The notes under the pieces: generated by a model
Seen by the model: the letters and a program-made list of their open reading frames with translations, nothing else
Databases searched by the model: none
Told to the model about the DNA's origin: nothing
Part shown: positions 35,201 to 41,208 of the stretch, in pieces
Layout of the letters: each line of letters starts with the position of its first letter
Position numbering within the stretch: the stretch's first letter is position 1
Assembly (NCBI GenBank): GCA_949288065.1
Contig: CASEIL010000003.1
Location: forward strand, 1-64,000
Length of the DNA: 64,000 nt
Source of the DNA: an uncultured Phascolarctobacterium sp.
GTDB taxonomy: Bacteria; Bacillota; Negativicutes; Acidaminococcales; Acidaminococcaceae
Direction of reading: 5' to 3'
Program-made: the position numbers and the translations under genes

Positions 35201-37140
35201 ATATATTTATTGCTGCCTAATTTTGTTTCCGCATTAACATTATCAGAAACAATGGTATTATCGGCCTCAACATTTAAGTTGTTGCCTGCTGTTAAATCAG
35301 TATCTACATTTACATTTGCATTACTGTTAAAATCCGTTACGTTAACAGCAACAGTTATAGCCGAAGCCTCCGGTGCTTTAATAGAAGTACTGGAGGTAAA
35401 ATCGCTGTCTGCTTTGGCGTTTACGCTTAAATCATTACCAGCGCTTACTTTATTACCGCTACCTTTAATATCTACAGATGCACTGTTTTCAGCACCTGCA
35501 ACAGTTACACCAACAACAAACTGGTTGGCCATCTTACCCTTCAAACTCATTTTGTTATCAGCTTCAACCTTCATATCGGCATCGGCATCAATGCTAATAT
35601 CTTTGCCTGCTTTAATGTCGCCTTCAACAGTAACATTGGCCTTATTGTCAACACCTGTATATACAACCGCTGTTGCCGGAACATTAGCACCAGTTAATCC
35701 GCCGGCCGCTTTAAATTTTAAACCTGTAGTGGAAGCAGCAGAAGCAGCAAGAGTTTCTGCCTTGGCATCAATATCAACGCTGCCATTTTCACTTGCAACA
35801 TTTGCGCCAGAAGCTACATTAACATTGGCTTCAGTATCTAAAACAGAATATGCCACATCGCCAGTAAGCGGAGTTCCAGAGCTTATACCAACACTTAAAG
35901 CTTTCGCAAAACCACCAGTATTATCAACATAACGGTTAACAGCTTCTGCCTTAATATTTACATCGTCAGCAGCTTTTACCGCACCACCGATATTAACATC
36001 TGCTTTAACGGTTGCCAACTGTGCAACATCATTATTGTTAGCTTTGTAATCATTTAACGTTTCATCAAAATCTGCATTGCTGTTAATTGCAGTTGCACTA
36101 ATATCAGCTTTGCCTGTTGCATTAACTTCACCATAAATATCTACAGTAGCAGCAAATTCCTGTTCTGTAAAAGTATTTTCTACCGATTCAGCTGTAGTAC
36201 CAAGTGTTGTTCCACCAATAACCGGCAATTTTTCTATTTCATTTTTATCATTAGAAGCATCAACATATGCCTCAAGTACAATATCGCCGCTGCCGGTTTT
36301 GGTTGCGGTTAAATTTTTGCCAAGACCTGCATCAACAATTACTTTGCCGCTTGCGTCCTTAATATTTACAATATCACTAAAATTGGCAACGCCTGTTTCA
36401 ATGTGTGCGTTTTCTGCTGCTATTTTACCGCTAGCAACATTATCGACAGCAGAATCATCAACGTTTTTGCCTACGCCAATTTTAGCCGCACGCATTTGCA
36501 CTTCGTTGGTAGCGTTTACCTGGCCGAGTACAGTGATGGTGCCGCTGGTGTTAACAGGAATTATCTCCCAAGCATTAGCTTTAGTGGGGTCTGTAATATT
36601 AGTAATATAGCCAAGGTATTTATTCGCATCTTCAGCCGGAGCCTCAGTACCAACAGTTTGGACAGCTTCCATAAAGTCAGGCGTCGGCGTCATTACATAC
36701 AGCGAACCGGTGTTGATAACGCCGGATTTGCCGACCGCCATACCTTCCTTACTTAAGAAGAACAGATTGCCGCCGATTTGGCTGTTTTGTACAGCGTTAA
36801 CAGTACCATTAATATCAATGCGGCTATTCACAAAGTTAACGAGATTATCAGCGCCATGACTTGATGGGCTTTGACCAAAATACATATTGGCAATTTCATT
36901 GGCATTTAATCCAAATGTATCAAACTTGTTAATAGCAGTATTGCCAACAACCTTACCTGCCCAAATATCCGTAACTTTACCATTAGTTTCTACTTTAGTT
37001 CCAAAGTCATTACTTGCAACAATATTATGCGCAAAGCCTGCTATCGGCTGCATAATAAAGCCCGCCGCCGTTACGGCAGAGATGATTTTCTGGCTTAAGG
37101 TATATTTACTTTTGCGGTTAAATTTTCTCTTGCTGCTCAT
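20290..37140 (-). CDS. Giant two-partner secretion exoprotein (filamentous hemagglutinin/LktA-like adhesin), TpsA
   Basis: A single uninterrupted frame of 5,616 residues. Residues 1-40 form a long signal peptide with a basic start (MSSKRKFNRKSKYTLSQ) and a hydrophobic core. Residues ~40-280 are a TPS/haemagglutination-activity domain (ASNDFGTKVETNGKVTD, FGLNANEIANMYFGQ, NLFFLSKEGMAVG) that engages the TpsB pore. Most of the rest is repetitive beta-helix: Gly/Ala-rich units at ~1130-2950 and short G/T/N-rich units at ~4950-5300. Helical inserts lie at ~800-935 and ~4400-4540. The last ~210 residues are non-repetitive. I noticed no cysteine on reading. The partner tpsB ends 15 bp upstream. Likely a surface fibre for adhesion or aggregation; the target is unknown. 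Confidence 0.92.
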   Translation of the reverse strand: MSSKRKFNRKSKYTLSQKIISAVTAAGFIMQPIAGFAHNIVASNDFGTKVETNGKVTDIWAGKVVGNTAINKFDTFGLNANEIANMYFGQSPSSHGADNLVNFVNSRIDINGTVNAVQNSQIGGNLFFLSKEGMAVGKSGVINTGSLYVMTPTPDFMEAVQTVGTEAPAEDANKYLGYITNITDPTKANAWEIIPVNTSGTITVLGQVNATNEVQMRAAKIGVGKNVDDSAVDNVASGKIAAENAHIETGVANFSDIVNIKDASGKVIVDAGLGKNLTATKTGSGDIVLEAYVDASNDKNEIEKLPVIGGTTLGTTAESVENTFTEQEFAATVDIYGEVNATGKADISATAINSNADFDETLNDYKANNNDVAQLATVKADVNIGGAVKAADDVNIKAEAVNRYVDNTGGFAKALSVGISSGTPLTGDVAYSVLDTEANVNVASGANVASENGSVDIDAKAETLAASAASTTGLKFKAAGGLTGANVPATAVVYTGVDNKANVTVEGDIKAGKDISIDADADMKVEADNKMSLKGKMANQFVVGVTVAGAENSASVDIKGSGNKVSAGNDLSVNAKADSDFTSSTSIKAPEASAITVAVNVTDFNSNANVNVDTDLTAGNNLNVEADNTIVSDNVNAETKLGSNKYISAATQVVTTNAEGKITEVKNFINGLKTKLGFEAGGSDDVKTQLQLSEILKAGATVTYSGQEHKSGVNIGKNGSLTAQNGMLGVNAQTLIEDAHIAATGTTYSYNDAYPAGATLNASVLVNNMDNSSSVVVADRDAASTEPALSGKTGVDVNASVRFEYNRIQNMIQDVEDAYNQIETATANLDGAIKTDFDNFLKDLKTQISNWESAFATADETLATSDSGVLSIGEAATAGYNILNALNNLNTMLDSTSGSEVADATKASIQGASDLLSSALAFIDPNSYGNFAASSASKGSSGNQSTVGGHIPSAINGAGTVIVNNVDTVSKVEIGSNTGIASDRDVNINAESFMKDVTLGGLNAMPITNSGGGTTASIGATVNYSDFNTDTVVAVNNGASITGGNINIAGSNVIDHVSVAGSAGVGPSGETQSSGIVLNGMLSFVNGSSDILTVVDDGASLTANQNEYTETVKDEENGTDKETTKYTEGNISITGHNNSNIFNVAAGLNFGTGSGAVGVGLAYTDFAVKNIAGVADVAGQIKNLYSSKDDDGKVTVDNSKVDELDGELNNTYTASTASSDTKGSISAYGFNVDAATDGSIQSVSAAASANKNDDTGKESFFGKLKGKFSNVENKVFNKLDEKTGQIFGSDSGGADEMFNKGSSTHGTGGGIKLVGSTSGKGGFMPSFSIAGSGSVSLNSLNNATEAIVDNVNITMQPTSNKKGDISVTARDTLYAGAYSGAAALQWKKGGSADNTSVGFSGAAGVNDIDNAVKATIKNSTISNAGKIDTMALSGGEQLALGLGLAVVKADGTSGVSGNAAVSVNLIDHDVEALLENNTVTDANDINVAAYARDIENTGGGTLSAGQQKVGVGATVAVAQLNNNISAGIKGGSYTDVGNVDVDAMNALKNITVGIAAGATVPSGGDGDSAVVEGAGVYNEVHNTTNAFIEGNGSDNKVVITTVDGGIVDVIAQDVAISENSIYEQALDGLADGKKEIAERMGDDFDISGQSELAGIDTSAAETELNKNKEETETKEEVSLDKTGGSSIITVAGGVAATTGKGSGGAAVAITDIENNYTADIDYADITTETLTADAGSSSNIVTVAGGVAVAGKGSGVGSVSWNDVDNTAKVNIKNSVVKAQSTKATAANAAQIVSVGGQISVGGKAGVGAVLSYVGLDNSTEANIVNTTFDKRADDETDGTSVKAEATNTSDSYNIGAGVSAAGAAAVSGTVVVTQTHGTAGAVMDKVTINNAKAVTANALDDTNILSVIGSVAGSGTAAVGGGVAYTEIGDVSTDTEDGQYVTAEIKNNSTINTAGAGSTVNVTAKDTARVINVAVGVGGAGTAAVQGASATTLINKTTSAEIVNTDIDEEKQGSTNANVTVDAQNASEITSSASTVAVAGSGAGVGAGIAVNRIIQQTNAAVNGGTMNVNNLNVNANATPRIENIGVGGGIAGTGAGISGSVAVNMIENDVSAHIGSGANIVADGSVGVVATSDEQIANYAGQLAVGGVGAGVGVSVSVNQIAGTTIATVGGEGEATTSVTAKGNNSLTTDTVIDVDINDSEKSDIHNTLIDDGTVALESSIDRGQETRSGLIVDASSTRDLKSFLITAGVAGTGAGVTGTVNVNQIDGKTTAGIANTTVNSGSANAAGAGNVFVNAGDYSNMSGFVGSAGVGGIGAGVGLGSDTNTISREVTAKVDDSDIKAQGFEVDADSAQGISSFGVGAGVAGIGGGVAGIVTVTELNNTTKAMLNNSKVNANTVNIKANHTGIVNAGNVGVGVGVIGAGAGLSVGVLKDNSATEVSVTGDNAKEDTITASGDVTIAATNTAVVKPVITATGAGAAGVAGATSINNLNSTVKTNIKDVGITSGGSISGTADNNFDVDAYMGSQAGGVGGVGVGVTVNTIDSTVQTNVADSTLDAAEDITLTAQETRTIKQTATNVAAGGVAVGANIAVTNVGQAVENIKDENGETVSNAYDKITEANDVYKNKETGEDNSGDLLAGAEGALETAGIDSDKAIPHVDAGYGGENKDSQITVNITNSNIEADNNVTAKATETDNINMTLGSGAAGAAAVNAGVGVLNVHRNVGVNITGGGISADKIDIGTDITGSANLEVYQGTAGVVGVNAAVGEASTTGSSKVDIDDVIFAGNDIDITAADHGGVKVETLGITVGAVSVGAIVAGAENSGNTEIEITNSEAEAKDADKQSDISITTDKANTVDAHAIGGAGGAVAGQGVVATAKDSGASSITLGAEGDKAKANEFEVNRINVAASAKPFVKAVADSAAVSIFGTAGASVATAEATGNVNVNVYDGNTLSAEDVDITGDAGTQDGKNTAEAKVVGNSGSGYVTVSDNAAVANVETHVNVNVGDVNYKTNTEKVFVGYEDVESSTTGERKEVYKDVVTAATDLNISGSNTSKASTDAKGITIGGIFSSGNNQAFTTNKATTNVSVSGGSEETLLKSLNITASGATDNTAKADGSGGGLVSGDLAAWVKNDSQAEVNASLSGSFNVAGDVTVNALQSDTANINADALKATVVGASATLAENNIGGSTTANITGANITGGGKLDVNAANTITFGNNEQYAVEGSGYGGVNVQGAEFDNIINKKAAVNVTGSKITTNGAQAFEAKTTGNINAGGYIKAAGLGAFTWADIDNTVTSDNSVTVDEDSALKTKKEGADITLAAVDNMDLTVRGQADVQGAAIGGASSDVESVLNRNNKITVGGDLYAMNDVNLYAGKDKNGADGSLDLVAESETYNYAALPIADPKLDDQINQNNQVVINPGSDVSSVRNINLYADAGKETIRDTTLMYTWVYSDKGENYTSSTVGDKEPENKHSNNFVQADGKLVAGVQNKQYITIGKEGELVFLNPDTLEAVNNYGNQVAVGKPTIEASSGVDTGAIVVGTFDYGTTLFERYNELGELMQGYADAPSSTAYIGYKTERERIFDQLNQMGLVQTLTDEKGNKYQAAIEGMTVDYIELPDIVASGGNINIQTDTLSGSGSLKAQGAPEVVINNNTNLYMKINNITVGEPGGEINFNNNSLTSSNYQEKITELNADKTMSVNFNEVSPDAESGTGGRLVINGNYGGGTVYAKVNVDGKEQLIQTTPRADIEINGIVNSQGGTVEITSAANSIIIQGETAEDSAAVKGQTVKLSASKGSVSQGFQEGIVSIGGNVQDQYKDLYQGAKDEFNVNYGFKHDSVKDTWVTSSEGNKPNGNMIAGENIYISASDINVNGKIQSGYADYVVNIDNSVQSKIDQIKNNWQNSGGQTLTDAMVTTGTAYRIVEGKDVLQSDGSYYRQLDVYYNPSTGQIVVPDVDANGGQVYLTGRISSTGSGSIKVLDGAYDINVTNKTGTDLQLGKLVSNNVDGLISIADTGKKQLTEFRRGSTVVKDMTKLDEATGDYKVLSTGGEGNVYNPESGLRYNWTTGQETTTTEEYSNTIKAGLWGAVETMDKTELDKFEQEHKPAEEPEETTTTKPNGEYIGDVDGINNSDNFVVIYENTKLDEDRVGPGEPERWSTGFLGWFKWEKYTWTVKTGTTQQYVASVKADKPISIGFIGNESGNSNINVNSQGNINLTNDIASASGGTGSVIGIASTGGAINQLGGSITGDNIKLSAATGINDVNITSIGDNVNLNAVTTSGDIGINVNAAYGTDGNVVIGNLFAGTAANPAGDVALTASGNITQSGTGTSVSGNRIDLVSTNGAIGTDGQAIIVHGGQQVVDALDSLSASVNAQAKQDINLTQDDGDMRIGRVYSDNGDVTITVNDGDLVDALPAGETVDRGDTDELIQKWTDLGLIEGEGAYTEQIEQDVVDYEAGVKDEFATYKQMKDYYTEHPEGAESDYAYQKFVELYGDYATADDYLAGAEAQAKIAELKNEGREYWDKDQLLYAISDAIINPDSGATDTVVKDPNVKGNNITVNVKGGSAGLNSDNTTVIQLDDLKTDIEALKQLASADASNVIWDEENGTATITEKLPIGIQSTGGGVTVVTDGNVYLSGRTDNDADNVLNINEITAAGDVRLQGQDGIYNVSAGDRAAITGNNLLIQAGSGSIGTADAIMTTQLGGTMQAQAGENIYISQTGDLLLDSVGAGQDVVLAATGNIADSDISLSGDSQGYIRSDNGSITLTAGEAIGADGNGLNILDNGAVVNADAEQGIYLSGVSGEASNGELVLGTIEGASLNVDSVSSVSLGKDAAEDEEAVESSITTTGGDAEITAAKDINLVNGTANVNSGNALNLTATGGSIAQNAASTIYADTVNASAANNINLASQANNVGQFVVNGLGENNSINGSINLAGSRAEGFAADLNGITANGSVNVTNYGQGSLNISGGSVTTTGENAGDVTFTSEGSITADTTVNSAANIVMNADGAITNKGALTAQNNVTVNTTEGAINIGGSVTATDNDVNITTGSGAIITTGNVTGGTNVNVDAGTTGNIELGGIVNAQKGNVDVDTQSGDVTTKGEVTGNTDVTINSGAGNVTVGGNVTATVNNVNVTTGSGAITTTGNVTGGTDVNVQSGEGDVNLKGNIDAESGFVNVTTGSGSITTGGYVSGHKDVTLDSDGGDITVGGYTESETQNVTATVKGDGNINFAGKVSASGDVKAEVEGIGDITTGENATVSGTNIGFTTNEGDITTGSDLTAKENVDLNVNTGDITFGGNVNAGSENAENGNITIDITGGGNLQDAEGMENTLTAIGPEGSETAGNIIIKLSGKGDVDLYDLYATNKAHLDIAEGSLKLHEINGELVAIQLRTEGKDMNVDKITAGTQIVLSGSDMSLDDIAQRPDADGMLVVTPNGAADGKPIDNFTIGNITTNAGSGIRFDHLWVNNSDIHISEGQLWFDKLYVENAAHFSNDDMVAAIYGVPPLRDGSDSVYWNNTAENRPEDNLDMWLKGSGDWMYLRFTDDHIQESNGILLTLDQYDYVYNQRFTAEDHLRYLHGLYPDESWKQTYGYGVSAHERFGLVDYYELPGEENAGEDEIAVEA
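21240..22290 (-). repeat. Short beta-helix repeats near the TpsA C-terminus
   Basis: Around residues 4950-5300, units of about 20 residues alternate, such as VNVTTGSGAITTTGNVTGG followed by a TDVNVQSGEGDV-like unit. At DNA level two blocks (about 21705-21800 and 21955-22050) are nearly identical, with the same CCGCCGGTTACATTGCCGGT segment. They are likely sites of recombination. Confidence 0.75.
28300..33750 (-). repeat. Gly/Ala-rich ~55-residue repeats in the TpsA middle
   Basis: At least 16 units spread over residues ~1130-2950, each with a hydrophobic Gly/Ala core such as GVGGGIAGTGAGISGSVAVN or TAGVAGTGAGVTGTVNVNQ followed by a polar N/T-rich half. The pattern is AGVAGxGxGVxGxVxVNxI. Sequence divergence between units is high, so they are old repeats. 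Confidence 0.75.
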
Positions 37141-37155
37141 AAGCCCGTCCTCCCG

Positions 37156-38835
37156 TTAAAACTGACCGTTAAGCATAAAGTGTATGCGGGTTTTATCAAC
37201 TTCTTCGCCGTTAATATCACGCATCAGCGGTATGCCGAGCGTTAAACTTGTATATATTTTGCGGTCGATTGTGCTTTTAATGCCTATGCCGGTACCTGCC
37301 AGCACATGGTCGTCAAAAGCGCTGTCGCCGTAAACTGCACCGTAGTCAAAAAAGCAAAATGCCGATGTTGTTTTGGCTTTGTCAAGCGGTACGCTGTATT
37401 CCAGGCTGGCGCTGTAACCGCTGTCGCCGCCGAGATAGCTTTCTTCATATCCGCGTACGCTGTACATGCCGCCGATATAAAACTGTTCGGCGCTTGTAAG
37501 GTAATCGTCCGGGCTCCACTGTGCATCAAGCCTTGCGCTTAACATTTGCCCGGCGCTGTACGCTTTTTGCCAGAAGCCGTTAAAAAAATATTTGGAAAAG
37601 TTTTCGTTTTCACCGGCAATATCTTCGCTGTCGCCGATACGGAAGTTATGCTTTTGGTAAATGATGCTGCTTGCACCGTAGTTAGTCATGCTGAAGCCTG
37701 CGGTGTAAGATTTTACAGTATCATCAACCCAGTGTATGCCCAAAAAGTCGGTTTGCGAATTTTGGTAGCCGTAATCCAAAGTTGCTTCCGTACGCAGGGT
37801 ATCCGTAACCACCAGCGGTTGAATGAGCGAAACGCCGTATGCGTTGGAATGGCCTTTAATGTCCAAATCTTCCAGTTCGCCATCCGTAATTTTTACGCTG
37901 TTGGTGCTGTAAGTAAGGCCCAGTTTGGTTCCGCTGCGTCCTAACGGCACTGTGTACATGGCGCTGAACGATTTGGTGCCGTCGCTGCGCATGCCGCTCA
38001 TTGTCAGCATATCGCGGCTGCCTGTTAAGCTGCGGTCCGTCCAGAACAGGCCTTCGCGCCATTCGCCACTCGATTCGCTGCCGGCGTTGTCGACATATAC
38101 ATTTATATAATTTTTCTGCGGCTCATAAGCCGATATTACATAGTCCGTAGTTCCGGGTTCTGCGCCTGCGTGCATGGTAATGCGTAGCTGCACATCGTTG
38201 GTAGCATTAAAACGCAGAAGGTCATCGTTCAACTCGTTGATATTGCTGATGCTGCCGCGGTCAAGCCCGATGCGCCCGGCAATATAACCGTCATTTGTGC
38301 TTTCATTGCCGCTGATATGCACGTTGCCGGTTTTGCCTTCAATAATTTTAATTTCCACCACGCCGTTTTTAATGGTTTGCGGCGGCAGATAAGCCCGGCA
38401 GGTTAAATAACCTTTTTCGCTGTACAGTTCGTTAATGCTGTTTACAATGTCATACAGGCTTTGCAGTGTAACTTCCTGACCAATGTATTTGCCGGTAATT
38501 TCTTTAATTTCCATTTCAGAAAGTACTTCGCTCTTATCTATTTTTACATCGTTCAATACAAATTTAACAGCATTTTCCGGTGCCTGCTGCTGTTCCTGCC
38601 CGCTGCCTTCAACCTCGGCGCGCTGTTTGGCACGGTCTTCGGCAATCTGGCGTGCCACGCGCTGGCGTTCCATATATTCGCGCGTGCGGTTAAGCTGTAC
38701 ACCCGGGTCGTTATAAGCTGCGCCTGTCTGTCCCCAATTTGTACTGCCATCAGGCAGTGGAGCTGCATACACAGATGCGTTAACCGCGCCCACTAAAATA
38801 AGTGCTGTTAAAATCTTTGTAATTTGTTTTGCCAT
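37156..38835 (-). CDS. TpsB outer-membrane transporter (ShlB/FhaC/HecB family)
   Basis: A 559-residue outer-membrane protein that translocates the TpsA exoprotein. It has a Sec signal (MAKQITKILTALILVGAVNA), an N-terminal charged helix (~residues 50-75, like the FhaC plug helix), two POTRA domains (~75-220, with LNDVKIDKSEVLSE and GVVEIKIIEGKTGNVHISG) and a C-terminal 16-strand barrel ending in Phe. The L6 hallmark VRGY occurs in GGMYSVRGYEESYLGG. ATG 38835 follows GAGAGAGG. It is first in the operon, 15 bp before tpsA; the B-then-A order is common for type Vb systems. Confidence 0.93.
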   Translation of the reverse strand: MAKQITKILTALILVGAVNASVYAAPLPDGSTNWGQTGAAYNDPGVQLNRTREYMERQRVARQIAEDRAKQRAEVEGSGQEQQQAPENAVKFVLNDVKIDKSEVLSEMEIKEITGKYIGQEVTLQSLYDIVNSINELYSEKGYLTCRAYLPPQTIKNGVVEIKIIEGKTGNVHISGNESTNDGYIAGRIGLDRGSISNINELNDDLLRFNATNDVQLRITMHAGAEPGTTDYVISAYEPQKNYINVYVDNAGSESSGEWREGLFWTDRSLTGSRDMLTMSGMRSDGTKSFSAMYTVPLGRSGTKLGLTYSTNSVKITDGELEDLDIKGHSNAYGVSLIQPLVVTDTLRTEATLDYGYQNSQTDFLGIHWVDDTVKSYTAGFSMTNYGASSIIYQKHNFRIGDSEDIAGENENFSKYFFNGFWQKAYSAGQMLSARLDAQWSPDDYLTSAEQFYIGGMYSVRGYEESYLGGDSGYSASLEYSVPLDKAKTTSAFCFFDYGAVYGDSAFDDHVLAGTGIGIKSTIDRKIYTSLTLGIPLMRDINGEEVDKTRIHFMLNGQF

Positions 38836-39059
38836 GACAATTCCTCTCTCTTATATTACGTTTTTTATTTCATTTTATTTCGCATTGAACTGTATATATA
38901 CACATTTATATTCATTTTAATTTTATCATAATTTCATTTTCCAAAGTGCAAATGTTTTCTTTGCACTTTGGCAGCGTAATACTTGTTTACAAAGCAAAGC
39001 CCAATGTATTAAACTATATATAGTAATGCAAATCAATTTATAATTTTGGGGACTTAGCC
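38836..39059. promoter_or_regulatory. Divergent regulatory region between tpsBA and the RR/SnoaL-PAS genes
   Basis: AT-rich 224-bp intergenic region. CCAAAGTGCAAA (38941-38952) and TTTGCACTTTGG (38960-38971) form a perfect 12-bp inverted repeat with a 7-bp spacer and no T run, so it looks like an operator. On the minus strand TTGCAC of one arm could be the -35 for a TATGAT-like -10 of tpsB. On the plus strand TTTACA and TAAACT (18 bp apart) could serve the regulator gene. The repeat is well placed to control one or both directions. Confidence 0.65.
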
Positions 39060-39776
39060 TTGCAAACTGTTATTGCCTTAACCGATAACAACAAAATATT
39101 CAGCGAGTTATTTTATTACAGCACGCTGTACGGCTACCGCTTTGCCATTACCGGCAGTGCGGAAGAAGCGCTGGCGCTTTTTGCACAGTACCGCCCGGCC
39201 ATGCTTGTGGCTGATTGCAGCGATAAGGAGCAGCACTTTTTAAAATTTGCCCGGCAGCTTTCGCCAGGTCTCGCCGTTATAGCTATTTGTGATGGGGGGG
39301 CGGACGAAGATGTGGTTGTTGAGGCGTACAAAAACGGGGCCGACAGTGTTTTGCGTTTGCCCTGCGGCAGCCGCGAATTTTATTACCGCCTTACCAACCT
39401 TATCCGCCTGCTGAACCTGGGGACAGGGCAGGACAAGGTGCAGGTTATCACGCTGGGCGGGCTAAAAATTTACCCGCAGAACAATCAGGTAATGCTGGGC
39501 GGCGAGTTTATCCCGCTGACGGGCACGGAGTTTAAGCTGCTGCTGCTTTTTGTGCAGCGCATTAACCGCCTGGTTACGCTGGACGAGCTGCACCGCTTAA
39601 TGTACGAAACCGAAGAGCTGCAATACACCAGCCGCGCGCTGAGCGTGCACATCAGCAAGCTGCGGCACAAGCTTAAGCTGGCCGACATACCCGAGCTTGA
39701 GCTGAAAAATATTCACGGCAAGGGCTATCGCCTTATTTATACGGGCAGCAGCCGGAACGGAGAAAATTATGAGTAA
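39060..39776 (+). CDS. OmpR/PhoB-type response regulator with degenerate receiver
   Basis: A 238-residue two-domain regulator. The receiver (1-120) keeps Asp52 (MLVADCSD), but the usual acidic pair near the N-terminus is Asp9-Asn10, the Thr/Ser switch position is Cys77 and the conserved Lys before Pro is Leu100 (VLRLPC), so phosphorylation-driven switching is doubtful. The C-terminal winged helix (~130-232) is intact: LTGTEFKLLLLFVQ, RALSVHISKLRHKL and NIHGKGYRLIY. The start is TTG 39060 with GGGGA 8 nt upstream. No histidine kinase is nearby. It is divergent from tpsB and overlaps the next gene by 8 nt. Confidence 0.82.
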   Translation: MQTVIALTDNNKIFSELFYYSTLYGYRFAITGSAEEALALFAQYRPAMLVADCSDKEQHFLKFARQLSPGLAVIAICDGGADEDVVVEAYKNGADSVLRLPCGSREFYYRLTNLIRLLNLGTGQDKVQVITLGGLKIYPQNNQVMLGGEFIPLTGTEFKLLLLFVQRINRLVTLDELHRLMYETEELQYTSRALSVHISKLRHKLKLADIPELELKNIHGKGYRLIYTGSSRNGENYE

Positions 39777-41142
39777 CAGGGATTTTTGCCGCAAGGCGGA
39801 ACAAAACGCAATAGCCTGCTTAAAAACCTATTTTACCGAAGGCAATATGGAAAAGGTGCTGGGGTATTTTTCCAGAGACTGCTCCAGCTGGATTGGCTGG
39901 GGCGCCAACGAGCTGTATTTAAATTATTCGGATGTGTTTAACACCTTTATCCGCCGTACGGGCGATATTTACCCGCATGTTATGCAAAACATAAAATCGG
40001 CCGTTTTGTTTGACGGCGGCGATGTTTGCAACGTGCTTGTTACCTGCACGCTTTCGCCCGCACCGCAAACCGGCACTTATTTTAAGGAAAAGGGCCGCTT
40101 TACCTTTACCTTCCGCAGCGAAAACGGCGAGCCGAAAATTGTACAGCTGCACAGCTCCGCCCCGTGGCGGAATTTAAAGGACGGCGAGGTTTACCCGCTT
40201 GCGCACAGCGGCAAGGTATTTTACGAGCACGAACAGCAGCTTAACAGCAGCAGTTTGCCCGCCTTTGCCGCAGCAAGCACCCCCAACGGCTTAAAATGCT
40301 GCCTTGTGGAAAAGGGCTTCCCCACCGTTTACATTAACAAGGCGCTGTATAAGCTGGCGGGCTACAACAGCATGACGGAGATGCTGAACGCCACGCGCGG
40401 CGAGCTGCAAAACATGGTGTACAGCGCCGATTTGCCCAAGCTGAAAAAAATTATGGCCGCCCATTGCAGCGACGGGCCCTACACCGTTAACTACCGCCTG
40501 CTGCGCAAGGACGGCACCGCCATCTGGGTGCTGGAGCGCGGGCAGTTTACGCCCACCGATGGCGATACGGATTACTTTGTATGTTCCATTGCACCGCTGA
40601 TTGAGGAGCAAAGCAGCTTTAACTACGGCACGCTTGTAAACTACGAGGACATTAAAACCGCGCAGATACCGATGGATTTATATTTTAAAGCCGCGCTGGA
40701 TATTATAGAGCAGAACAGTAAGGAAGAGGCTCTGGTTAAGCTTTTAAGGCTGTGCTGCTCCATGGCGCAGATTAGCGGCGCGTTTGTAAAGGACATCCGC
40801 CAGAGCGGGGAATATATGCCCGTGGTTGCCAAATATTTTAACGGCAGCGACGAGTTTACCAGGCTGTTAAAATGCACGCCTGAGGACATTGTTAACCGCT
40901 TTAACAGCCACGGCTTAAACCAGTGCAGCAACACCGGGCTTTTGCCAAAGGTGTATAAGGATAAGCTGGACGCGCTGGATGTTAAGGCGTACTTAAGCAA
41001 AACCATTGCCGCAAGCGGCAGGGATGCCTACGTTTTAACCTTTGTGGCGCTGGGTACGCCCCACAGCTGGACGGAATACGAAAAAGATTTAATTACGCAA
41101 ACGGCGCGCCTTGCCGCACTGCTATTAAACAAACAGGCGTAA
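39769..41142 (+). CDS. SnoaL-PAS sensory protein without a recognised output domain
   Basis: A 457-residue cytoplasmic protein. Residues ~10-140 form an SnoaL/NTF2-like domain (YFTEGNMEKVLGYFSRDCS, then KGRFTFTFRSENGEPKIVQL). Residues ~165-285 form a PAS fold (KALYKLAGYNSMTEML, VNYRLLRKDGTAIWVLERG). Residues ~310-455 look like a GAF-type domain (KEEALVKLLRLCCSMAQISG, then LTFVALGTPHSWTEYEKDL), called with less certainty. I see no kinase, GGDEF, EAL or HTH part. Its ATG lies inside the end of the response regulator gene (8-nt overlap), so the two are coupled and may act together on the divergent tpsBA. Confidence 0.7.
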   Translation: MSNRDFCRKAEQNAIACLKTYFTEGNMEKVLGYFSRDCSSWIGWGANELYLNYSDVFNTFIRRTGDIYPHVMQNIKSAVLFDGGDVCNVLVTCTLSPAPQTGTYFKEKGRFTFTFRSENGEPKIVQLHSSAPWRNLKDGEVYPLAHSGKVFYEHEQQLNSSSLPAFAAASTPNGLKCCLVEKGFPTVYINKALYKLAGYNSMTEMLNATRGELQNMVYSADLPKLKKIMAAHCSDGPYTVNYRLLRKDGTAIWVLERGQFTPTDGDTDYFVCSIAPLIEEQSSFNYGTLVNYEDIKTAQIPMDLYFKAALDIIEQNSKEEALVKLLRLCCSMAQISGAFVKDIRQSGEYMPVVAKYFNGSDEFTRLLKCTPEDIVNRFNSHGLNQCSNTGLLPKVYKDKLDALDVKAYLSKTIAASGRDAYVLTFVALGTPHSWTEYEKDLITQTARLAALLLNKQA

Positions 41143-41148
41143 ATACAA

Positions 41149-41181
41149 AAATCCCACGGAAATTTTCCGTGGGATTTTTTA
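41149..41181. terminator. Bidirectional terminator between SnoaL-PAS gene and metQ
   Basis: AAATCCCACGGAAA and TTTCCGTGGGATTT form a long perfect stem flanked by A and T runs; it serves the two convergent genes. Confidence 0.88.
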
Positions 41182-41208
41182 TGCCGTTATGCAGTTGTTA
41201 AGCCGTTA

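Noticed and set aside
20290-37140. CRISPR array or tandem DNA repeat
   Set aside because: The repeats are coding, diverged and in one frame with no regular spacers; no CRISPR elsewhere in the window.
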